Shown one piece after another: positions 1 through 10,814 of a DNA stretch of 64,000 nucleotides. A program made the translations under genes and the position numbers. Numbering within the stretch: the first letter of the stretch is position 1; every line of letters starts with the position of its first letter. The stretch is taken from the NCBI RefSeq assembly GCF_029227915.1, contig NC_079884.1, forward strand, positions 29,638,001 through 29,702,000, written 5' to 3'. The notes beneath the pieces were generated by a model, which was given only the letters and a program-made list of their open reading frames with translations, was not told the origin of the DNA and did not search any database. The stretch comes from Hydractinia symbiolongicarpus (taxonomy: Eukaryota > Cnidaria > Hydrozoa > Anthoathecata > Hydractiniidae).

Positions 1-342
1 TCTTTGTATACATTCGACTACACGGGCCAAGCCTGGGATTTACGGGAAATCGCGGGTTTTCGTTTGCCGGCGATTAAACTTCTTTTATACAGCGTCTCAT
101 CAAAAATGAAAACATTTTTAAAAACTACAAGTCTCATGGGCTTTAGTGGTGAAATAATAATTTAAAAAATCGTTCGGGAAATGAGTTTACACCCTGGGTA
201 CTTTCTTTGTATACTTTTGACTATACGGGCCGAGTCCGGGATTTACGGGAAATCGCAGGTTTTCGTTTGCCGGCGATTGAACTTCTTTTATTCAGCGTCT
301 CATCAAAAATGAAAACATTTTTGAAAACTACAAGTCTCATGC

Positions 343-3300
343 GTTTTAGTGGTGAAAAAATCATTTAAAAAATCGTTCGGGAAACGAGTTTACTCCCTGG
401 GTACTTTCTTTGTATACTTTTGACTATACGGGTTGAGTCTGGGGTTTACGGGAAATGGCGGGTTTTCGTTTGGCGGCGATTAAACTTCTTTTATTTAGCG
501 TCTCATCAAAAATGAAAACATTTTTGAAAACTACAAGTCTCATGCGTTTTAGTGGTGAAAAAATAATTTAAAAAATCGCTCGGGAAATGAGTTTACTCAC
601 AGGGCACTTTCTTTGTATACTTTTGACTATACGGGCCAAGCCCGGGATTTACGGGAAATGGCGGGTTTTCGTTTGCCGGCGATTAAACTTCTTTTATTCA
701 GTGTCTCATCAAAAATGAAAACATTTTTTAATACTACAAGTCTCATGCATTTTAGTGGTGAAAAAAAATTTAAAAAATCATTCGGGAAATGAGTTTACTC
801 CCTGGGTACTTTCTTTGTATACATTCGACTACACGGGCCAAGCCCGGGATTTACGGGAAATCGCTGGTTTTCGTATGCCGGCGATTAAACTTCTTTTATA
901 CAGCGTCTCATCTCAAAAATGAAAACATTTTTGAAAACTACAAGTCTCATGCGATTAAGTGGTGAAAAGATAATTTAAAAAATCGTTCTGGAAATGAGTT
1001 TACTCACAGGGTACTTTCTTTGTATACATTCGACTACACGGGCCAAGCCCGTGATTTACGGGAAATCGCGGGTTTTCGTTTGCCGGCGATTAAACCTCTT
1101 TCATTAAGCGTCTCATCAAAAATGAAAACATTTTTGAAAACTACAAGTCTCATGCGTTTTAGTGGTGAAAAAAAATTTTAAAAATCTTTCGGGAAATGAG
1201 TTTACTCCCTGGGTACTTTCTTTGTATACATTCGACTACACGGGCCAAGCCCGGGATTTAGGGGAAATCGCTGGTTTTCGTTTGCCGGCGATTAAACCTC
1301 TTTCATTAAGCGTCTCATCAAAAATGAAAACATTTTTGAAAACTACAAGTCTCATGCGTTTTATTGGTGAAAAAATAATTTAAAAAATCGTTCGGAAAAT
1401 GAGTTTACTCCCTGGGTACTTTCTGTGTATACTTTTGACTATACGGGACTAGCCCGGGCTTTACGGGAAATCGCGGGTTTTCGTTTGCCGGCGATTAAAC
1501 CTCTTTCATTAAGCGTCTCATTAAAAATGAAAACATTTTTGAAAACTACAAGTCTCATTCTTTCTAGTGGTGCAGAAATAATTTGAAAAATCGTTCGGAA
1601 AATCAGTTTACTCCTTGGGTACTTTCTTTATATACATTCAACTATACGGGCCAAGCCCGGGATTTACGGGAAATCGCGGGTTTTCGTTTGCCGGCGATTA
1701 AACTTCTTTTATTGAGCGTCTCATCAAAAATGAAAACAAGTTTGAAAACTACAAGTCTCATGCGTTTTAGTGGTGGAAAAATAATCTAAAAAATCGTTCT
1801 GGAAATGAGTTTACTCACAGGGTACTTTCTTTGTATACATTCGACTACACGGGCCAAGCCCTGGATTTACGGGAAATCGCGGGTTTTCGTTTGCCGGCGA
1901 TTAAACCTCTTTCATTAAGCGTCTCATCAAAAATGAAAACATTTTTGAAAACTACAAGCCTCATGCGTTTTAGTGGTGAAAAAAAATTTAAAAAATCTTT
2001 CGGGAAATGAGTTTACTCCCTGGGTACTTTCTTTGTATACATTCGACTACACGGGCCAAGCCCGGGATTTACGGGAAATCGCTGGTTTTCGTTTGCCGGC
2101 AATTAAACCTCTTTCATTAAGCGTCTCATCAAAAATGAAAACATTTTTGAAAACTACAAGTCTCATGCGTTTTATTGGTGAAAAAATAATTTAAAAAATC
2201 GTTCGGAAAATGAGTTTACTCCATGGGTACTTTCTTTGTATACTTTTGACTATACGGGACTAGCCCGGGCTTTACGGGAAATCGCGGGTTTTTGTTTGCC
2301 GGCGATTAAACCTCTTTCATTAAGCGTCTCATTAAAAATGAAAACATTTTTGAAAACTACAAGTCTCATTTGTTCTAGTGGTGCAGAAATAATTTGAAAA
2401 ATCGTTCGGAAAATCAGTTTACTCCTTGGGTACTTTCTTTATATACATTCAACTATACGGGCCAAGCCCGGGATTTACGGGAAATCGCGGGTTTTCGTTT
2501 GCCGGCGATTAAAATTCTTTTATTGAGCGTCTCATCAAAAATGAAAACAAGTTTGAAAACTACAAGTCTCATGCGTTTTAGTGGTGGAAAAATAATTTGA
2601 AAAATCGTTCTGGAAATGAGTTTACTCACAGGGTACTTTCTTTGTATACATTCGACTACACGGGCCAAGCCCGGGATTTACGGGAAATCGCGGGTTTTCG
2701 TTTGCCGGCGATTAAACTTATTTTATTCAGCGTCTCATCAAAAATGAAAACATTTTTATAAACTACAAGTCTCATGGGCTTTAGTGGTGAAATATTAATT
2801 TAAAAAATCGTTCGGGAAATGCGTTTACACCCTGGGTACTTTCTTTGTATACTTTTGACTATACGGGCCGAGTCCGGGATTTATGGGAAATCGCGGGTTT
2901 TCGTTTGCCAGCGATTAAACTTCTTTTATTCAGCGTCTCATCAAAAATGAAAACATTTTTGAAAACTACAAGTCTCATGCGTTTTAGTGGTGAAAAAATA
3001 ATTTAAAAAATCGTTCGGGAAATGAGTTTACTCCCTGGGTACTTTCTTTGTATACTTTTGATTATACGGGCCGAGTCCGGGGTTTAGGGGAAACGGCGGG
3101 TTTTCGTTTGCCGGCGATTAAACTTCTTTTATTCAGCGTCTCATCAAAAATGAAAACATTTTTAAAAACTACAAGTCTCATGCGTTTTAGTGGTGAAAAA
3201 GTAATATAAAAAATCGTTCGGGAAATGAGTTTACACCCTGGGTACTTTCTTTGTATACTTTTGACTATACGGGCCAAGCCCGGGATTTACGGGAAATCGA

Positions 3301-6300
3301 GGGTTTTCGTTTGCCGGCGATTAAACTTCTTTTATTCAGCGTCTCATCAAAAATGAAAACATTTTTGAAAACTACAAGTCTTGTGCCTTTTAGTGGTGAA
3401 AAAAGAATTTAAAAAAATCGTTCTGGAAATGAGATTACTCACAGGGTACTTTCTTTGTATACTTTTGATTATACGGGCCGAGTCCGGGGTTTAGGGGAAA
3501 CGGCGGGTTTTCGTTTGCCGGCGATTAAACTTCTTTTATTCAGCGTCTCATCAAAAATGAAAACATTTTTAAAAACTACAAGTCTCATGCGTTTTAGTGG
3601 TGAAAAAGTAATATAAAAAATCGTTCGGGAAATGAGTTTACTCCCTGGGTACTTTCTTTGTATACTTTTGACTATACGGGCCAAGCCCGGGATTTACGGG
3701 AAATCGAGGGTTTTCGTTTGCCGGCGATTAAACTTCTTTTATTCAGCGTCTCATCAAAAATGAAAACATTTTTGAAAACTACAAGTCTTGTGCCTTTTAG
3801 TGGTGAAAAAAGAATTTAAAAAATCGTTCTGGAAATGAGATTACTCACAGGGTACTTTCTTTGTATACATTCGACTACACGGGCCAAGCCCGGGATTTAC
3901 GGGAAATCGCGGGTTTTCGTTTGCCGGCCATTAAACCTCCTTCATTAAGCGTCTCATCAAAAATGAAAAATTTTTTGAAAACTACAAGTCTCATGCGTTT
4001 TAGTGGTGAAAAAATAAATTAAAAAATCGTTCGGAAAATGAGTTTACTCCCTGGGTACTTTCTTTGTATACTTTTCACTATACGGGCCAAGCCCGGGATT
4101 TACAAGAAATCGCAGGTTTTCGTTTGCCGGCGATTAAACTTATTTTATTCAGCGTCTCATCAAAAATGAAAACATTTTTATAAACTACAAGTCTCATGGG
4201 CTTTAGTGGTGAAATAATAATTTAAAAAATCGTTCGGGAAATGCGTTTACACCCTGGGTACTTTCTTTGTATACTTTTGACTATACGGGCCGAGTCCGGG
4301 ATTTACGGGAAATCGCAGGTTTTCGTTTGCCAGCGATTAAACTTCTTTTATTCAGCGTCTCATCAAAAATGAAAACATTTTTGAAAACTACAAGTCTCAT
4401 GCGTTTTAGTGGTGGAAAAATAATTTGAAAAATCGTTCTGGAAATGAGTTTACTCACAGGGTACATTCTTTGTATACATTCGACTACACGGGCCAAGCCC
4501 GGGATTTACGGGAAATCGCGGGTTTTCGTTTGCCGGCGATTAAACCACTTTCATTAAGCGTCTCATCCAAAATGAAAACATTTCTGAAAACTACAAGTCT
4601 CATGCGTTTTAGTGGTGAAAAAATAATTTAAAAAATCGTTCGGGAAATGAGTTTACTCCCTGGGTACTTTCTTTGTATACTTTTGACTATACGGGCCGAG
4701 TTCGGGATTTACGGGAAGTCGCAGGTTTTCGTTTGCCGGCGATTAAACTTATTTTATTCAGCGTCTCATCAAAAATGAAAACATTTTTATAAACTACAAG
4801 TCTCATGGGTTTTAGTGGTGAAATAATAATTTAAAAAATCGTTCGGGAAATGCGTTTACACCCTGGGTACTTTCTTTGTATACTTTTGACTATACGGGCC
4901 GAGTCCGGGATTTACGGGAAATCGCAGGTTTTCGTTTGCCAGCGATTAAACTTCTTTTATTCAGCGTATCATCAAAAATGAAAACATTTTTGAAAACTAC
5001 AAGTCTCATGCGTTTTAGTGGTGAAAAAATAATTTAAAAAATCGTTCGGGAAATGAGTTTACACCCTGGGTACTTTCTTTGTATACTTTTGACTATACGG
5101 GCCGAGTCCGGGACTTACGGGAAATCGCAGGTTTTCGTTTGCCAGCGATTAAACTTCTTTTATTCAGCGTCTCATCAAAAATGAAAACATTTTTGAAAAC
5201 TACAAGTCTCATGCGTTTTAGTGGTGGAAAAATAATTTGAAAAATCGTTCTGGAAATGAGTTTACTCACAGGGTACTTTCTTTGTATACATTCGACTACA
5301 CGGGCCAAGCCCGGGATTTACGGGAAATCGCGGGTTTTCGTTTGCCGGCGATTAAACCACTTTCATTAAGCGTCTCATCCAAAATGAAAACATTTCTGAA
5401 AACTACAAGTCTCATGCGTTTTAGTGGTGAAAAAATAATTTAAAAAATCGTTCGGGAAATGAGTTTACTCCCTGGGTACTTTCTTTGTATACTTTTGACT
5501 ATACGGGCCGAGTTCGGGATTTACGGGAAGTCGCAGGTTTTCGTTTGCCGGCGATTAAACTTATTTTATTCAGCGTCTCATCAAAAATGAAAACATTTTT
5601 ATAAACTACAAGTCTCATGGGTTTTAGTGGTGAAAAAATCATTTAAAAAATCGTTCGGGAAACGAGTTTACTCCCTGGGTACTTTCTTTGTATACTTTTG
5701 ACTATACGGGTTGAGTCTGGGGTTTACGGGAAATGGCGGGTTTTCGTTTGGCGGCGATTAAACTTCTTTTATTTAGCGTCTCATCAAAAATGAAAACATT
5801 TTTGAAAACTACAAGTCTCATGCGTTTTAGTGGTGAAAAAATAATTTAAAAAATCGCTCGGGAAATGAGTTTACTCACAGGGCACTTTCTTTGTATACTT
5901 TTGACTATACGGGCCAAGCCCGGGATTTACGGGAAATGGCGGGTTTTCGTTTGCCGGCGATTAAACTTCTTTTATTCAGTGTCTCATCAAAAATGAAAAC
6001 ATTTTTTAATACTACAAGTCTCATGCATTTTAGTGGTGAAAAAAAATTTAAAAAATCATTCGGGAAATGAGTTTACTCCCTGGGTACTTTCTTTGTATAC
6101 ATTCGACTACACGGGCCAAGCCCGGGATTTACGGGAAATCGCTGGTTTTCGTATGCCGGCGATTAAACTTCTTTTATACAGCGTCTCATCTCAAAAATGA
6201 AAACATTTTTGAGAACTACAAGTCTCATGCGATTAAGTGGTGAAAAGATAATTTAAAAAATCGTTCTGGAAATGAGTTTACTCACAGGGTACTTTCTTTG

Positions 6301-9300
6301 TATACATTCGACTACACGGGCCAAGCCCGTGATTTACGGGAAATCGCGGGTTTTCGTTTGCCGGCGATTAAACCTCTTTCATTAAGCGTCTCATCAAAAA
6401 TGAAAACATTTTTGAAAACTACAAGTCTCATGCGTTTTAGTGGTGAAAAAAAATTTTAAAAATCTTTCGGGAAATGAGTTTACTCCCTGGGTACTTTCTT
6501 TGTATACATTCGACTACACGGGCCAAGCCCGGGATTTAGGGGAAATCGCTGGTTTTCGTTTGCCGGCGATTAAACCTCTTTCATTAAGCGTCTCATCAAA
6601 AATGAAAACATTTTTGAAAACTACAAGTCTCATGCGTTTTATTGGTGAAAAAATAATTTAAAAAATCGTTCTGAAAATGAGTTTACTCCCTGGGTACTTT
6701 CTTTGTATACTTTTGACTATACGGGACTAGCCCGGGCTTTACGGGAAATCGCGGGTTTTCGTTTGCCGGCGATTAAACCTCTTTCATTAAGCGTCTCATT
6801 AAAAATGAAAACATTTTTGAAAACTACAAGTCTCATTCTTTCTAGTGGTGCAGAAATAATTTGAAAAATCGTTCGGAAAATCAGTTTACTCCTTGGGTAC
6901 TTTCTTTATATACATTCAACTATACGGGCCAAGCCCGGGATTTACGGGAAATCGCGGGTTTTCGTTTGACGGCGATTAAACTTCTTTTATTGAGCGTCTC
7001 ATCAAAAATGAAAACAAGTTTGAAAACTACAAGTCTCATGCGTTTTAGTGGTGGAAAAATAATCTAAAAAATCGTTCTGGAAATGAGTTTACTCACAGGG
7101 TACTTTCTTTGTATACATTCGACTACACGGGCCAAGCCCTGGATTTACGGGAAATCGCGGGTTTTCGTTTGCCGGCGATTAAACCTCTTTCATTAAGCGT
7201 CTCATCAAAAATGAAAACATTTTTGAAAACTACAAGCCTCATGCGTTTTAGTGGTGAAAAAAAATTTAAAAAATATTTCGGGAAATGAGTTTACTCCCTG
7301 GGTACTTTCTTTGTATACATTCGACTACACGGGCCAAGCCCGGGATTTACGGGAAATCGCTGGTTTTCGTTTGCCGGCAATTAAACCTCTTTCATTAAGC
7401 GTCTCATCAAAAATGAAAACATTTTTGAAAACTACAAGTCTCATGCGTTTTATTGGTGAAAAGATAATTTAAAAAATCGTTCGGAAAATGAGTTTACTCC
7501 CTGGGTACTTTCTTTGTATACTTTTGACTATACGGGACTACCCCGGGCTTTACGGGAAATCGCGGGGTTTTGTTTGCCGGCGATTAAACCTCTTTCATTA
7601 AGCGTCTCATTAAAAATGAAAACATTTTTGAAAACTACAAGTCTCATTTGTTCTAGTGGTGCAGAAATAATTTGAAAAATCGTTCGGAAAATCAGTTTAC
7701 TCCTTGGGTACTTTCTTTATATACATTCAACTATACGGGCCAAGCCCGGGATTTACGGGAAATCGCGGGTTTTCGTTTGCCGGCGATTAAAATTCTTTTA
7801 TTGAGCGTCTCATCAAAAATGAAAACAAGTTTGAAAACTACAAGTCTCATGCGTTTTAGTGGTGGAAAAATAATTTGAAAAATCGTTCTGGAAATGAGTT
7901 TACTCACAGGGTACTTTCTTTGTATACATTCGACTACACGGGCCAAGCCCGGGATTTACGGGAAATCGCGGGTTTTCGTTTGCCGGCGATTAAACCACTT
8001 TCATCAAGCGTCTCATCCAAAATGAAAACATTTCTGAAAACTACAAGTCTCATGCGTTTTAGTGGTGAAAAAATAATTTAAAAAATCGTTCGGGAAATGA
8101 GTTTACTCCCTGGGTACTTTCTTTGTAGACTTTTGACTATACGGGCCGAGTTCGGGATTTACGGGAAGTGGCAGGTTTTCGTTTGCCGGCGATTAAACTT
8201 ATTTTATTCAGCGTCTCATCAAAAATGAAAACATTTTTATAAACTACAAGTCTCATGGGCTTTAGTGGTGAAATAATAATTTAAAAAATCGTTCGGGAAA
8301 TGCGTTTACACCCTGGGTACTTTCTTTGTATACTTTTGACTATACGGGCCGAGTCCGGGATTTATGGGAAATCGCGGGTTTTCGTTTGCCAGCGATTAAA
8401 CTTCTTTTATTCAGCGTCTCATCAAAAATGAAAACATTTTTGAAAACTACAAGTCTCATGCCTTTTAGTGGTGAAAAAATAATTTAAAAAATCGTTCGGG
8501 AAATGAGTTTACTCCCTGGGTACTTTCTTTGTATACTTTTGATTATACGGGCCGAGTCCGGGGTTTAGGGGAAACGGCGGGTTTTCGTTTGCCGGCGATT
8601 AAACTTCTTTTATTCAGCGTCTCATCAAAAATGAAAACATTTTTAAAAACTACAAGTCTCATGCGTTTTAGTGGTGAAAAAGTAATATAAAAAATCGTTC
8701 GGGAAATGAGTTTACTCCCTGGGTACTTTCTTTGTATACTTTTGACTATACGGGCCAAGCCCGGGATTTACGGGAAATCGAGGGTTTTCGTTTGCCGGCG
8801 ATTAAACTTCTTTTATTCAGCGTCTCATCAAAAATGAAAACATTTTTGAAAACTACAAGTCTTGTGCCTTTTAGTGGTGAAAAAAGAATTTAAAAAATCG
8901 TTCTGGAAATGAGATTACTCACAGGGTACTTTCTTTGTATACATTCGACTATACGGGCCAAGCCCGGGATTTACGGGAAATCGCGGGTTTTCGTTTGCCG
9001 GCCATTAAACCTCCTTCATTAAGCGTCTCATCAAAAATGAAAAATTTTTTGAAAACTACAAGTCTCATGCGTTTTAGTGGTGAAAAAATAAATTAAAAAA
9101 TCGTTCGGAAAATGAGTTTACTCCCTGGGTACTTTCTTTGTATACTTTTCACTATACGGGCCAAGCCCGGGATTTACAAGAAATCGCAGGTTTTCGTTTG
9201 CCGTCGATTAAACTTATTTTATTCAGCGTCTCATCAAAAATGAAAACATTTTTATAAACTACAAGTCTCATGGGCTTTAGTGGTGAAATAATAATTTAAA

Positions 9301-10364
9301 AAATCGTTCGGGAAATGCGTTTACACCCTGGGTACTTTCTTTGTATACTTTTGACTATACGGGCCGAGTCCGGGATTTACGGGAAATCGCAGGTTTTCGT
9401 TTGCCAGCGATTAAACTTCTTTTATTCAGCGTCTCATCAAAAATGAAAACATTTTTGAAAACTACAAGTCTCATGCGTTTTAGTGGTGGAAAAATAATTT
9501 GAAAAATCGTTCTGGAAATGAGTTTACTCACAGGGTACTTTCTTTGTATACATTCGACTACACGGGACAAGCCCGGGATTTACGGGAAATCGCGGGTTTT
9601 CGTTTGCCGGCGATTAAACCACTTTCATTAAGCGTCTCATCCAAAATGAAAACATTTCTGAAAACTACAAGTCTCATGCGTTTTAGTGGTGAAAAAATAA
9701 TTTAAAAAATCGTTCGGGAAATGAGTTTACTCCCTGGGTACTTTCTTTGTATACTTTTGACTATACGGGCCGAGTTCGGGATTTACGGGAAGTCGCAGGT
9801 TTTCGTTTGCCGGCGATTAAACTTATTTTATTCAGCGTCTCATCAAAAATGAAAACATTTTTATAAACTACAAGTCTCATGAGTTTTAGTGGTGAAATAA
9901 TAATTTAAAAAATCGTTCGGGAAATGCGTTTACACCCTGGGTACTTTCTTTGTATACTTTTGACTATACGGGCCGAGTCCGGGATTTACGGGAAATCGCA
10001 GGTTTTCGTTTGCCAGCGATTAAACTTCTTTTATTCAGCGTGTCATCAAAAATGAAAACATTTTTGAAAACTACAAGTCTCATGCGTTTTAGTGGTGAAA
10101 AAATAATTTAAAAAATCGTTCGGGAAATGAGTTTACACCCTTGGTACTTTCTTTGTATACTTTTGACTATACGGGCCGAGTCCGGGATTTACGGGAAATC
10201 GCAGGTTTTCGTTTGCCAGCGATTAAACTTCTTTTATTCAGCGTCTCATCAAAAATGAAAACATTTTTGAAAACTACAAGTCTCATGCGTTTTAGTGGTG
10301 GAAAAATAATTTGAAAAATCGTTCTGGAAATGAGTTTACTCACAGGGTACTTTCTTTGTATACT
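343..10364 (+). repeat. Two copies of a 5,278-bp (26-monomer) block
   Basis: Copy 1 starts near 343 and copy 2 near 5,621. The offset is exactly 5,278 bp (26 x 203) from there to about 2,718 / 7,996, shared even at rare variants such as TTGAGTCTGGGG (near 430 and 5,708) and TCATCTCAAAAATG (near 908 and 6,186). The offset then becomes 5,481 (copy 2 holds one monomer, starting near 7,875, that copy 1 lacks). It later becomes 5,074, because copy 1 has a two-monomer duplication (units near 3,062 and 3,469). Homology ends near 5,290 / 10,364, where copy 2 switches to a different monomer. Only scattered single-base differences separate the copies, so this is a young duplication. Confidence 0.93.
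3146..3163. repeat. Hairpin-capable inverted repeat in the monomer
   Basis: AAAAATG, a four-base AAAA loop, then CATTTTT: perfect 7-bp arms. Shown in one copy (unit 3,024-3,226), and found in most monomers of both arms. Copies with CAGTTTT or CAAGTTT instead of CATTTTT lose one arm, so the dyad is common but not universal. Confidence 0.75.
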
Positions 10365-10763
10365 TTTGACTATACGGGCCAAGCCCGGGATTTACGGGAA
10401 ATCGAGGGTTTTCGTTTGCCGGCGATTAAACTTCTTTTATTCAGCGTCTCATCAAAAATGAAAACATTTTTGAAAACTACAAGTCTTGTGCCTTTTAGTG
10501 GTGAAAAAAGAATTTAAAAAATCGTTCTGGAAATGAGATTACTCACAGGGTACTTTCTTTGTATACATTCGACTATACGGGCCAAGCCCGGGATTTACGG
10601 GAAATCGCGGGTTTTCGTTTGCCGGCCATTAAACCTCCTTCATTAAGCGTCTCATCAAAAATGAAAAATTTTTTGAAAACTACAAGTCTCATGCGTTTTA
10701 GTGGTGAAAAAATAAATTAAAAAATCGTTCGGAAAATGAGTTTACTCCCTGGGTACTTTCTTT

Positions 10764-10781
10764 GTATACTTTTGACTATAC
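10764..10781. repeat. Short dyad GTATA-N8-TATAC in the monomer
   Basis: Inverted 5-bp arms (GTATA and TATAC) separated by eight bases, shown here in the representative monomer and present in most copies. The GTATAC hexamer itself is also palindromic. Monomers of the other class read GTATACATTCGACTATAC and keep the same arms, so the dyad survives although the spacer varies. A protein-binding role is possible, but nothing in the sequence proves it. Confidence 0.6.
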
Positions 10782-10814
10782 GGGCCGAGTCCGGGATTTA
10801 CGGGAAATCGCGGG
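10781..10814 (+). other. CpG-dense core with four spaced CGGG boxes
   Basis: Four CGGG tetramers start at 10,781, 10,792, 10,801 and 10,811, spacings of 11, 9 and 10 bp, close to one DNA helical turn each. The stretch from here to GCCGGCG is rich in CpG, while the rest of the monomer is AT-rich with few CpG. The block is recognisable in nearly all copies of both arms, with occasional CG to CA or TG changes (GCAGGT for GCGGGT, TTTGTTTG for TTCGTTTG). Confidence 0.7.

Noticed and set aside
10764-10781. Promoter (TATA-like TATAC/TTGAC motifs) in each monomer
   Set aside because: Short AT-rich motifs of this kind are expected by chance, and nothing downstream is a gene. Transcription of the satellite is possible but not shown by the sequence.
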